Shown: positions 31,755-42,487 of the stretch, in pieces
Numbering within the stretch: the first letter of the stretch is position 1
Layout of the letters: each line of letters opens with the position of its first letter
From: Sialis fuliginosa
Lineage: Eukaryota; Arthropoda; Insecta; Megaloptera; Sialidae
Direction: 5' to 3'
Length of the DNA stretch: 64,000 bases
NCBI GenBank assembly: GCA_961205875.1
Contig: OY540813.1
Coordinates: 31,591,001 to 31,655,000, forward strand
Position numbers and translations under genes: made by a program
Notes under the pieces: model-generated
The model's input: the letters and a program-made list of their open reading frames with translations, nothing else
Told to the model about the DNA's origin: nothing
Databases searched by the model: none

Positions 31755-32020
31755 AAATATTTAATTCCGATATGTTATTTGCGCCAATGTTGGTACACTT
31801 TGATCCATCGTACAGGAAATTCAAGCGGTGTATTTTAAAAACCTATTAATTACAGCGGTCAATTGTTATGAAAATATTATTTTGTAAATAAAGTTAATTC
31901 CATATTTCTGCAAAATTCTTTTGTTTGTTATTTAAATTATTTTACATAAGTATAAAATTCATTCATCACACTAAATTTAATTATTAAGTATTAATATAAG
32001 TCTTGAGGCTTCCGCGGTGA
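31755..32020. other. AT-rich intergenic stretch
   Basis: Nothing recognised. Confidence 0.4.
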
Positions 32021-32021
32021 T

Positions 32022-32152
32022 CTTGATATGGATCTTGGTTTCTGGGTGTAAGCCGCGTCGATTTGGTCGTGTTATGTCCACTGCAATGCGCGACGAAACG
32101 TTGGCCGATAACACGACCAAATTACACCTAGAAGCTAAGATCCATACCAAGT
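32022..32152 (+). repeat. Hairpin repeat with hammerhead-like centre
   Basis: 'TATGGATCTTGGTTTCTGGG' and its inverted counterpart near 32128-32148, then the exact 13-base pair TTGGTCGTGTTAT / ATAACACGACCAA, form a long stem around a 30-base centre. The same unit occurs inside the foldback at 13.9-14.1 kb, showing it is a mobile repeat in its own right. It may come from a retroelement whose ends carry ribozymes. Confidence 0.65.
32076..32104 (+). ncRNA. Degenerate hammerhead-like core (GAAAC half kept)
   Basis: GTCCAC, loop TGCAAT, then GCGCGAC can form most of stem II, and GAAAC (32095-32099) follows at exactly the place the hammerhead core requires. The CTGAAGA box expected before GTCCAC is missing: the preceding bases GTGTTAT belong to the outer stem. 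The relative at 13997-14036 keeps CTGAAGA but has lost GAAAC. This copy should not cleave. Confidence 0.4.
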
Positions 32153-32154
32153 AT

Positions 32155-34010
32155 TAATAGACTTATTTTTTATACATACCTACATGAAATGTATGTAATA
32201 ATAAGCAAGGTATAATAGATAGAGTCTAAAGAAAACATTAAAAAATTCGAAATTTCAATGAAATTAAGGTCTCTGAATGTAGTAGTATGGCCATTATCTC
32301 AATAACATCTGTGTGTCTGTCAGTTTGTCTGTGAATAAAAAACCATTGTTGATTTAAAAATTACACTATCTACTCTAAAACTAAACAACATATTTTAATA
32401 CGGTAAAAACCATTTAATAGCAGGTTTATTCATAATTCTGATCTTGCCCAGCAAATTATAAAAGAAAACTTCAGAACTTTTTAAAACTACCAGATATGCC
32501 CCATTTTCGAGATAAATACATTGTAGTTGACATTTTCTACAATTTCCTATCAAAATGCAAATTTACAAAGATCAGTAATAACTGCACAATCATTTGATAC
32601 TGAAAATATTAAGTAGGTATTTATAAAACAGATTCAAAATATACGGGTTCAATGTCCAGCTATGCAAAAACCCGTTCTTCACTAATTCCACTGCACCTTA
32701 TTTATAATTTATATCTTGTCCATTTTTCCAGATTTCTTTTAAATATGATCAAATTTTTTAGATTATTTTTAAAACAGTTTGTAAAAGAAAGAAAATGTTT
32801 TAAATTAAATTTTTAATTAATATATTTGTATCTATAATACAAAAAATCCTTTTTTCACTAATATTTCGTATAATATTGTATGAAAGGTCTTGTGGTGGCC
32901 ACAGCAATTTATTTAAATTAATTGACAAATAAAAGAATGGTTCTATAATTTACTATAGGTAGTTAAAATGAAGTTTATAGTATAATATAAAACTAAATAA
33001 TATATTATTAATATTGTCGGTTATTTATATTTATACCAAAGTTAATAAATTTAAATATTTCAGTAAAAAAGCTACTTTCATTCCCGGAAAATTAGTTTTC
33101 AGTCAGAAGAATTAAATGCTTAATAATGACCACTAAATTTTATCATATATCATAAAATATAAACTAAATATTTATTCTAAAATACCATGCATAGTTAGTT
33201 TTCATCGTAGTTATTAAATAAATATTCGCATTTAATCCAGTTGTTGAATAATTTATCAAAAATTAAACTAACCCTAACGCAGATGAAAATATCGGTGCAA
33301 ATATAGAATTTAATCCTATTAATCTATTTCAGTCCAATGGAATTGTGATTTTTGCTTTTACATTTTACATGATAGCTATGTACTTTTTTATAATTGGGTT
33401 TTACATTCATCAATATTCATGCATTTCATAACATATTGAAAAAGTTTAAAGAAAAATTGCTGTGAGGGATATAATATGATTTCTATTTAAAAAATTGTCA
33501 TTCGAAAAATTATTATTATAATTATGAATTTTAGTTATATTAATTAAGTGTTGAATGCTTCCCTAACCCCATCTTTGGTAAAATAAAATTCCTTTCAACC
33601 GAAATTGAATAATTTTTATATTTCATAATACAATACATAATAAGTTAATATAATTAATAACAAATGTGGCGTAACTCCACTAATGTTTAAACTGAGATAT
33701 TAAAGAGTTTGCGTTTCAATAAAATTAAAAATATACGTGTACGATATCAATATGCCACATTGACTAAGTGTTTCTAAGAGAGTTAAATTTATAATTACTA
33801 TTAAAATAACCCCAATTATATTAAATGAATAATATGTGTTTTTTTACCACAAATGGAGTTAAGCCTCTTTCAAAATCAACAATTACATTTGTTATTAATT
33901 TAAAAGAACTCAACTCCATTTGTTGTTAGTTAAAATGCTTCAAATTAAAAAAAAACAAACATCTTTATTTTATATTATTTCTTTATAACTCTTAAAAAAT
34001 GGAGATTGTA
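32155..34010. other. AT-rich intergenic stretch
   Basis: No gene was recognised in about 1.85 kb. A possible short inverted pair, 'ACAAATGTGGCGTAACTCC' near 33660 and 'CAACTCCATTTGTTGTTAG' near 33910, may mark a decayed MITE. Everything else is low-complexity AT-rich DNA. Confidence 0.45.
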
Positions 34011-34012
34011 AT

Positions 34013-34560
34013 ATCTGGAAAACTATGGATTTTTAGGGAAAATATTTGGTTCAAAAGTTTCAAGATTTAGAGGGTCAAAATCAATGGAGGTAACAATTTT
34101 GACCTTGAGTGGAGTTTTGAAGGTCATTTTGGGGTCAACAAATTTTTTTCAATTGAAATTATTTATTTTTTTGAAGATTCGTATTTTGCAGAAAAAAAAC
34201 AACTTTTGTCTGAAAAGTTTTATTAAAAAATTTCAATTTTAACATATTTTTTTTAATTTTGTAACATTAAAAAAAAATGTTTGCTTTAAAAAATTATGAA
34301 ATTGTAAAAAAAAAATTTTTTTTACTGCATTTTTTTCAAACATTTAAGATGATAATTTCAAAATTTTTGATCACAAAAAAATTTTTTTGATGGAAAAAAA
34401 ATTTTTAAATTACGTTAAAATTGAAATTTAAAAAAAACTTTTCAGACAAAAGTTTTTTCTATTTTTTTGCAAAATACGAATCTGCAAAAAAATAACTAAG
34501 TTTCTATTTAAAAAAAAATTTCTGACCCCAAAATGACCTTAAAACCTTCAATAAATATAA
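34013..34560. mobile_element. Palindromic element, partly truncated
   Basis: 'CTGGAAAACTATGGATTTTT', 'TTTTGGGGTCAACAAATTTT' and 'TTCGTATTTTGCAGAAAAA' in the left half recur inverted in the right half, which stops early near 34550. The same element lies at 63395-64000, where its end reads 'AATCCATAGTT'. The Helitron fragment begins directly after it. Confidence 0.7.
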
Positions 34561-34561
34561 T

Positions 34562-35342
34562 TCTTTTTATAATTCATAGGTACGTTCTCTGGTCACGTTA
34601 TAGGCTATTTTGTTACGTTAGGTAACATGACAACTAAGCAGTGACGATAATAGTAAATCAAGTCGGAGAAAACTTTGCCGTCGGCGCGCTACTTTGCAAT
34701 ACGCTGCCTAAACCGTTCAATATTGAACAAAATAATGTATTAAAGAATTGTGTAGAATCAAAAGATCTTCTATAAAGTCAGCGACACCATATGTATAACT
34801 TTTATATTTAAGTCACAATGACTGTTTTTATGTTACAAAGAAAATTAAAAATATTTGGGTTTTCGTTGACTTATGACCTGCAAAGCATTAATCTTTATCG
34901 AAATAAATGATTTCATTGTCATAAGTACTTAATGTAGATATAATTTGCCCTTTACAGTATCCAATTTGGTCTTATAGTTTAGAAAATATCATGAAATATA
35001 AATACGGGACATATTATTCGCGCGATTGGAACCCGCGGAGTATGGTCAGGAGGGAGCATGCCGAATAGACGCAGGGCAGAGGGAATGATCACAGGCCGGT
35101 ATTCTTTTGATTGTCAATTGTTTATTTTGTTTTCAATGATTAACTTTTAAATTTAAATAGAACAAAAATTATTTTTACTTTTTGTTCTGATTTATTTTTG
35201 TTAGGTAGGTAATTTAAGTGTTGTTTGGTTTTTATTGCAATAATAACTAATCGTGTTTGTGTTTAATTCAACTATATATTTTTTTAAATCCTAAACAATA
35301 ATTCCGTAGCCCACGCGAGCGAAACCGCGCGGGTCTAGCTAG
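34562..35342 (+). mobile_element. 5'-truncated Helitron
   Basis: It shares several hundred bases with the Helitron at 3452-4074, from 'TTTTATAATTCATAGGTAC' to the 3' hairpin 'CACGCGAGCGAAACCGCGC' and the terminal CTAG before T (35339-35342). The usual 5' start is missing where the palindrome at 34013-34560 joins it. About 240 bases here (roughly 34618-34870) are absent from the other copy. Confidence 0.75.
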
Positions 35343-36342
35343 TGATTTCATAAATTCATAAGATGAAAACCCTCAATTAATAAAAAATAAACTAATTTTT
35401 AGGGTATCGTCAAAACAGACACATGATTAGCGAAGTTCCTTCTGTCCATCTGTAAAATCGTCCAGCGTCCGCAACAAATTAAAAACGACCGGTTTGTTTC
35501 AGCTGAAAAGACTATTGAAAAAAGTTTTATGATAAAAATATTATTATATATATCGATCCTAAAGAATTTCAGGAAAATACTTTCCACCCCCTAAAACCCT
35601 TCCTTGGAGGAGGAGGGGTAGTTTTCAGCAAAATCAAATGGAACGATATATCCAAAAGTACATCATTTTAAAGATCATAAAAAAGTAAGAAACTTTTGTA
35701 AAAAAAATTTTCATACATTCAATTGTTTAGAAAATATGGCGATTTGTTCCCAAATTTTAGGGTTTTATTAAAAATTCTCCAGTTTCTTTAAATATTAATG
35801 AAATTTTTTTTTAATTTATTTTTTAGAAAGTAGAAATAATGAACTTTCTATAATGATATATGATTATTTAAGATTTGGATAGTTTAAAGTGTCATACGCG
35901 ACATACCAAAAATGCAAAAGTTCAATTGGGGATAACTGTATGAAAACGTCGGTGCGTATATATGTGATCTCATCAGGCTTAAACCACTGGACGTATCGAC
36001 GCCATATTCACACCATATGTTCGTTTGGTGCTCCGATAAGTTTATATTTTTTTGGACCCGGTAAGTGGTGCTGGGGTCGAGATATTTACGAAAATGTGTA
36101 TTTATGGTCCGATTGGGCTCATATTCAGAATGTGTTAGTTACGTGAAAAGAAATATTTTTACAAAAAATGGACACGGTAGGTGGCGCTGGACTCAAGATA
36201 TTTATGAAATGAAATTTTTTAAACAAATTATTTTTGGATAGAACAACATTTTCCGAGTCAGCTAAAATAACAATTATAACCCTTCATACCTGACTGGGTG
36301 TAAAATATTAACTCTCGAGCGAAGCCGGAGTGTGTCCGCTAG
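35343..36342 (+). mobile_element. Helitron of a second family, abutting
   Basis: It ends 'CTCGAGCGAAGCCGGAGTG' and then CTAG before T (36339-36342), a related but different 3' end. It begins directly after the previous Helitron's CTAG. The block 35545-35900 matches the palindromic element at 45000-45836 ('GATCATAAAAAAGTAAGAAA'). Frames inside (62 and 85 codons) show no helicase or Rep features. Confidence 0.65.
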
Positions 36343-36344
36343 TA

Positions 36345-38230
36345 TATATGTTTAATTTCCTATCCATTCCGGGAAAAATAACAATAATTTCTAAAAAATA
36401 TTATTTGTAAAATTAAAAAAAAAACACTACGTCACAAAAAAATTGTTTTCTGTATGCATAAGCAATAAGCGGGGTATCAAAATATGAATTTAAGTTAATT
36501 AAATATTGGAAGAAATATGTGCATTTCATTCCAGGAAAAATAGTCATATATATCATATATTTAATTCCTATTACACATGATAATAATTATTCAAAATATA
36601 AACTATCTCTATAAAGTAGAAACAAACATCACTTGCCATCGTACCCTCTGCAATTCATACAAATTGAAATACCTCATCACACATCTACATTTTTTGGTGT
36701 TACAATACATGCATCATTGTGTGTTCAATGCGGTCGCACGTAATAAATTATAATTATAAAATTAATCAATAAGCCAAAACTAAACCACAGAAAAACTAGA
36801 TAGATAAACAATGTATGTGAACATGCAACTAACTATACCGCCATCACCATCTGTCGGCGCGGACGCGAACTACACAACCGGTCAAATCTCAATTCCACAG
36901 TTACCACCGGTGCCGGTGGTGGCGCGAGTGGGCTCTGAATAACTAAACAATCAGATTAATATTTATCAACGACTTCATTCAAAAACGTTTAAAAAACATG
37001 CAATTAATGTCTGGAATTTGTTTTGCCACACTTTTCACACCTTTGGTGTTGGATTTTTGTGTAATTTGTGAATAAATTATTTTTTATTTGTTTTACTTTC
37101 TTAGAGCGATTCTTAAACAAAATCTTTGTTTAAATAGGAACTTGACTATTTATTTTGTATCAATAATACAAAATTTTAAATTTTGAATGTAAACAGGACC
37201 GGCCTAAGTGAGTCTCACGTCCTGAGACGTGGGTGGGTTGGAAACAACAATAGATTTTATTTAAATATTACATTGTTTCCAAATTCCAACCCTACTTTTC
37301 ACTTCACAACAAAATACCTATTTAATTTATAAAAAGTGTTTTTTTTAATGCTCTGAAATTCGATATATATTTATATAGGTCTTAATGAAAATTTCAATTA
37401 TATATTACTTATTTACATACATTAGATATTATTACGTCATCTAATGATACTTGATAAGATAAGAATTGACAAGATTTATTATTATAAATAATACAGGGAC
37501 TCTCAAAATGTTTCAAGTGTTGTATTTTCTGCTGGGATCTTGCATTCTAGACAAACTTTCTTTGTGGATTTTTTTCCTTATTTTGAAAAATACAGGTAGT
37601 TTGTTCTTGGTTATTTTTATAACTTTGCTTATAAAACATTCTGTATAAGACTAAATCAACTAATTTTTGGTATACGGTAGTTTTACATCAAGCAGGACTC
37701 GATCACCAAATTTCATTCCGAAATTCGAGAAAATTTTGTTCATTATACCTCTTATTACAACTATCTTGGAACACACTGTATGTATCAAGTATATCATTTT
37801 TATAAAGGGAATAATATAATGTTAAATTTTATTAAAAAAATATATTTTTCAAAATATCTCTGAATTCGAAATTCGAATATTTTTCTAGCAATATCCTGGA
37901 AGAAATACTGATACTATGTTAATTTAATCGTCCTTCTATAACTCAAATAATAACAAAATTAGCAATGATCACTCGGTTTCCATGATCACCTGTATATATA
38001 ATGGCTACGGCCGTATAAAAAATTAAAAAGGATTGTAAATAAAATCATTGTACCTGATTTGCCTTTATGATATTTTGAAATTACACATCTTTATGTAATC
38101 ATTTGTTTTAAGGATATACCTATCAATATTTTTATTTTAATCGCAACAAAATATTTGTTTACAAAATAACCGCGATTTACTATGCACTAATAATAATGTT
38201 GTTATACCTATATATATTTACAAATTTGGC
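36345..38230. other. Intergenic stretch with a GC island at 36.83-36.95 kb
   Basis: Mostly AT-rich. At 36830-36950 the DNA is GC-rich and includes the dyad ACCACCGGTGCCGGTGGT. A short dyad at 37205-37240 contains 'CTCACGTCCTGAGACGTGGG'. These may be regulatory sites. No gene was recognised. Confidence 0.4.
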
Positions 38231-38339
38231 ATATTAAAACAGAATATAGATATGTGATGTATATAAATGTATATACAAAAACCACCACCGCTGATAGTGT
38301 CCGTGGTGGAAACTTCCCGTGGAAATATACAAATGATAC

Positions 38340-38485
38340 ACGACATGAATGATTGATTGCGAACACGTCCGCGCTTCCTCGGGATCGGTCATTCCAGAGC
38401 GCCCATTGGTCATCCCGCCGCGGGCTAACTCACCGCGTACGCGTGCCACAATCACACCGAGCGGCACACACACACACACACATGT
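38340..38485. promoter_or_regulatory. GC-rich island with CCAAT-type box
   Basis: 'GCGCCCATTGGTCATCCCGC' contains an inverted CCAAT box inside a CpG-rich block, and GATTGATTG lies at its left edge. It ends in a CA microsatellite (38464-38482). The composition suggests regulatory DNA or a promoter; no convincing first exon was found. Confidence 0.3.
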
Positions 38486-38683
38486 TAATTAACAATTTAA
38501 AAAACATTCAAACTGTAATAGTCATGGGCGCAAGCTGTACTTGCACACTCCTGTCAAAAAAGAAAAAACATGAAAAAATTAAGAAATACAATTTTTATTT
38601 TGAAATTTACTCTTTGAATAATCCGTTTAAATCGCCTTGGTTGTTGTCCAAATATTAAATGTAACTAATGATTGATATTATCA

Positions 38684-39304
38684 TGTCCGATATTATAAAG
38701 GACTTAGCAAATTTGCTAGCTAGCAAGCACTTTCAAATGAGATATCAAACTTATATGACAGTTCTTTTGGAGTTTGTTGAAGACTTTGACAAGTTTCGCG
38801 CACGCGTTGTAGGTAAATACCAACGCAACGGCGTATTTACCATGGGGCCATGGCCTAGGGCGGCAGACCGAGAGGGGCGGTAGATTTTTTTTAGCATATC
38901 TAAGCAAAAAATGAGTAGCAAGACTAATCAGTTTTTTTTATTTATATAAACTTCTCACTTTTCAGTTCATATAGGAATTTTGACTGTTCAAAATATATTA
39001 TATTTACCAGGGCGACAATTTTTTTGCCCAGAACGGCAACTATTTTTTACCCAGGGCGGCATTTTTTTTGGCCCAGGGCGGCACTTAACGTAAATACGCC
39101 ACTGTACCAACGGTATTAAAACAGTGGTGATATTATGAAAATTATTTTGTACAGTCAAAGATGCCAACTGTGTTACAATTAGTTGAAGTGTCACTACTCT
39201 AAATTCCATAGCTAATCCATAGATACTAGTACAGAATTAATACCCCATTTGAAAGTGCTTGCTACCTAGCAAATTTTGCTAGCTCCTTTAATTATAAAGG
39301 AGCT
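38684..39304. mobile_element. MITE, 'TGTCCGATATTATAAAGGAC' family, middle of nest
   Basis: The left end TGTCCGATATTATAAAGGAC and the right 'CTCCTTTAATTATAAAGGAG' region are inverted. 'TTGCTAGCTAGCAAG' and 'CTTGCTACCTAGCAAATTTTG'-like words mirror each other inside. The same family, inverted, lies at 43558-43893. It is split by the 279 bp hAT at 38826. Its right junction carries two extra palindromes (39278-39350). Confidence 0.75.
38826..39104. mobile_element. 279 bp hAT MITE, exact target duplication
   Basis: TACCAACG is repeated exactly at 38818-38825 and 39105-39112. Inside it the element starts CAACGGCGTATTTAC and ends with the inverted GTAAATACGCCACTG. 'CTAGGGCGGC' and 'CCCAGGGCGGC' words follow both ends, relating it to the element at 8911-9553. 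It is the innermost and youngest layer of this nest. Confidence 0.92.
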
Positions 39305-39350
39305 AGCGCAAGACTGATGTCCGGTATTAACCGGACATCAGTCTTGCGCT
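39278..39350. repeat. Two adjacent perfect hairpins at a MITE junction
   Basis: GCTAGCTCCTTTA pairs exactly with TAAAGGAGCTAGC across a four-base loop. It is followed at once by AGCGCAAGACTGATGTCCGG pairing exactly with its complement across TATTAA (39305-39350). The second hairpin is made of target DNA plus the MITE tip in inverted form. It looks like fill-in or template-switch DNA from insertion repair. Confidence 0.85.
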
Positions 39351-40237
39351 TTTTGCACAAAAATTATTGAAAAAAAAATTACCCACACGTATTAGACCAA
39401 GACTCGCTGCAAAAAAACTAGCCTTTCGAGTAACAGGGTAAAATGTTTTTGAAATGTTAGTACCCATAGCGACCATGAGAAAAATCATTCACAAGTGCCT
39501 GGCCGGAACTTGTGAAAACAATTTTTAGCTGTCCCCTCTTCCGGGAAATTTTTTGTACAGCAATTATACCAATAAAGTAACAGTTTGAAATTACTGCCAA
39601 AATTTAGTATTTCTAAAGTTATATAAAAAAAATATTTATTATATTACTGTTGTAATATTTTGGCACAAAACTTTTTAAATTTTTTTTGACTCATTACTAT
39701 ACCAATCGAGTAACAGCTTCAAACTATGACCAAATGAAATTTTATATATTTTTCTATTGAAAATTAAATTTGTGCCATGTCAATGCCTGTTAAAAATGTC
39801 TGGCACAAAACTTTTTATTTTTCTCAAAGGCTATAGCCAGGCAAACATACAAAATCGGCCTTTGGATAAATTTGGTTGATTTTTTTTTTGGAAGTCACAT
39901 TCTATGTAATTTTCAACCTGACCAAATATTAGCTTCCAAAAAAATATAGTTTTCGAAAAAAAATATTGTTTTTTTATTTTCAACCGCTAGAGGCGAGATG
40001 CATATTAAAATACCCGCGTGATATTAATTTTAAATAAATTTAATTTTATATACCTAGATGCACCCCCATGAAAGAAATCCTGCCGGCGCCCATGGTAATA
40101 GTATCTGTTTTTCGAAAAAGTTTTCCAAAAAAAAAAGCATTTCATCTTGATTAACCTTATACATTTATGGTGGGTTGCATGAAGCAAAAATGATCACGAT
40201 TAGTTAATCGTAATCCTAAATCTAATCACAGTCTATC

Positions 40238-40622
40238 TATAAAAATTGTATACCTATTTAGATGAAATTTGGTATACGGACGTAGATTGATGACCCAAAA
40301 ACAGAAATGATCAGATTTTTTGAGAAAAACATTTTTTTTAATCCCCTTTTCATAGACTGGAAAGTATATTCAATTTTTTTTCATTTATCCCATTGAGTCT
40401 CCTAAAATTCAACAAAAAATGTCATATGACCTTTTGATTTTAAATTTTCAGTCACGATATATTTGCTTTTCAATGTGGTTATCAGAGCGTCCTCCTTCTA
40501 ATTTCTAAACTATATCGATGCAAAAAAATCTGAAAAAATTCCAGAATGTGGCTTTTAATGAGTACTTTCATTGAAATACATAACGAATACTGCGGCAAGA
40601 ATAGTTTTGTTGCACGCACGTC
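40238..40622 (-). repeat. Dispersed repeat A, minus orientation
   Basis: On the minus strand it carries 'GGTCATATGACATTTTTTGT', 'GAGTTCCG'-less shortened 5' sequence and the 3' block 'ATCTACGTCCGTATACCAAA'. Near 40615 the family's 'CGTGCGTGCAACAA'-like end is altered. A shortened copy. Confidence 0.65.
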
Positions 40623-40624
40623 AT

Positions 40625-41110
40625 CTCCTGAATAGGTAGCGTGGGTGGTAGCCGCTCTTGCCATCAATGAACGGGTCCTTTTGTGCGAGCCTAAAAGTCG
40701 CTCAGTTCCCTAGCATATAGCCAATGAACTGGATAAGGCGGATAGGATAGGAAATCATGTAAAACTTAACCTAAATTTCGATTATCAGTTACAATTTTAT
40801 TATAAAAATTAAAAAAAACTAAATACAAAAAAAAAACAACAACATTACACTTCACTTCCCCAATTTACCTACATATTACCCAACAATTAAATATCACAAA
40901 TTCATACTAAGCGTTTCATTTAAATGCGATGAGAATAAAAACCCCAAAACAATTATAATAATAGACTTAAGTTTGCTGACGAAAAGTACATTGCATAGCG
41001 ATATTAAAGATGACATTTACTTAAACTAAAAATATACACCTTAACCACAATAAAACAATCATCCAGTCTGGAACTGTTAGGCTCCTGATGAGGACTTTTT
41101 CATTCAATAA
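40625..41110. other. Intergenic stretch
   Basis: No gene was recognised. It is slightly GC-richer near 40620-40740 and AT-rich after that. Confidence 0.4.
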
Positions 41111-41114
41111 CATT

Positions 41115-41430
41115 GAACATTGAACATTAATTATAGATGATAATAATATTCTCTACAGTATTTATCTAAAATATATTATTTTTTTAATTATTCGAAAAAT
41201 TCGGAAATTGACAAGAGTAAACATCTGTTTCCAGTTGCAAAATCGATTTCAAAAATATGTGATATTCTTAAAATATAAAAATTCGCTTTTATACGATTTA
41301 TCGTACTTGAGTTACATCGTCTACGGACTGACAGACCGACACACAAACATCATGGCGAAAATAGTCAAAATGGATTCAGGGAAGGTCAAAATAGATAATT
41401 CCATCAAAATCTGGAATTCAATGAAATCCA
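41115..41430 (+). repeat. Dispersed repeat B
   Basis: It shares 'CGATTTATCGTACTTGAGTT', 'CATCATGGCGAAAATAGTCA' and 'GGATAATTCCATCAAAATC'-like words with 51483-51740. Both have GACAGAC-type runs before the CATCATGG block. This is a non-coding interspersed repeat, perhaps a SINE or the 3' region of a larger retroelement. Confidence 0.6.
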
Positions 41431-41489
41431 ACCAATCATTTAATGACAATACATCAAGTAACAAATTGTGTATTAGCCGCTAGCACGAG

Positions 41490-41759
41490 ACACTAGTGCG
41501 AACTACAAGACGCGGCGTCATCAATATTCAAGGAGGCGCAGGGGCTCCGGCGTCAAATTTATGTTTCCATGTTTATAGCCTCGCGGGAGGCGTGCGGTCA
41601 TTCCTTTCTTTAATTTCCGACCCGCTACGGTTTATGTCTGCGCGAAACGTGTCTGCAATGTACGCAGTACCACTACATACCACCACCCCCTCGCCCCCTT
41701 TCTGCTGCCGCCATGGCCGAGTTGGATATCAAAAAACAATTGTTGCAGATTATTGTTAG
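41490..41759 (+). promoter_or_regulatory. GC-rich island, promoter-like
   Basis: About 230 bases have high GC and CpG content ('GCCTCGCGGGAGGCGTGCGG') and TTTATG words typical of posterior-Hox or Caudal sites. The island ends in a pyrimidine-rich CCACCCCCTCGCCCCC tract and a near-ideal start context, GCCGCCATGG. It matches no repeat in the window. Confidence 0.4.
41713..41759 (+). CDS. Candidate first coding exon
   Basis: The ATG sits in GCCGCCATGG, the best translation-start context in the window, at the downstream edge of a GC island. The frame reads MAELDIKKQLLQIIV and then meets a usable splice donor, TTAG|GTGCGA, leaving two bases of an Arg codon (phase 2). Unspliced, it would stop three codons later. 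The peptide was not recognised. No partner exon was identified. The same phase as the exon at 49242 would allow both to join a common downstream exon. Confidence 0.35.
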
Positions 41760-41761
41760 GT

Positions 41762-42480
41762 GCGATTCTTGAAAAAGTTTTTTTATTAGAAATATTTTTA
41801 AAATAATCAAATTAGATCGTTTTTTTACCTAAGGTAGAAAAAAAATTGAATGAATGCCGAAACTCACAAATATCGATAGCTTTGGTAGTCATCTATAACA
41901 GAAAAAGTGTTTTTATACCAGATTAATAATGGTCATTACTCTAAATAAAAAGATGATATTTCCTTTTTTCTTGAATATCTAGAATTTTACCGCCAAAACC
42001 AGAAATAACCAGAGTTTGAATGATAATTATCTATAAAAGCGTAGCTAGGGTTTCTTGCGCCTTCGGCAAGACCATCCTCCCCCCCAGACCCAGGGGGGCG
42101 GTTTTAATAACTCCTGGTTGCGGCTGTAATTATCTATGATAATTATGAGATAATTCTCTTCATAAAAATAAAACATGTTTTTATTTTTTCACGATACTTA
42201 ATTAAAATAATAGTGAAAAATCGGAATTCCTGGCAACTCAAATGCGTGAATGTGTGAAAAAGTGTAATAATAAAAATATTTTTATTAAAAATATCTCACT
42301 TGGGAACCACGGGACTTTCTTATACGTAATCCTAACTTATTAAAACATTTCTAACAAACTAATAAGATAGAATAAAATGAATAATATAGATAATATTATT
42401 CTCTACATTACCGGGTGTTCCAGACCACCTGTCCACTATGTTTTACGCTTGAAGATAGAGTTGATGTATGATAAAACATT
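41762..42480. other. Intergenic stretch
   Basis: AT-rich except for 'CCCCCCCAGACCCAGGGGGG' around 42080-42105. 'GCGTAGCTAGGG' near 42038 resembles a solo hAT end. If the exon at 41713 is real, this is intron. Confidence 0.4.
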
Positions 42481-42487
42481 TACTATA

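Larger units (their letters stand above)
38525..40105. mobile_element. Outer element of a three-level nest
   Basis: Its left part ('CATGGGCGCAAGCTGTACTTG') and its right part, 'CATAGCGACCATGAGAAAAA' near 39465 through 'CCTGCCGGCGCCCATGG' near 40094, recur together at 52.27-53.1 kb. There the site corresponding to 38684-39304 is empty ('GATTGATATTATCAGCCTTG'). That empty site proves the inner MITE is a later insertion. Termini around GGGCGC are inverted. Class uncertain; a hAT-like element is possible. Confidence 0.55.

Noticed and set aside
31430-31850. Several overlapping frames up to 106 codons on both strands
   Set aside because: All cover one GC-rich block; no frame has a recognisable domain and multiple phases are open at once.
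35889-36146. 85-codon frame with Trp and Gly pairs
   Set aside because: Lies inside a Helitron with no Rep or helicase motif and no start context; considered chance.
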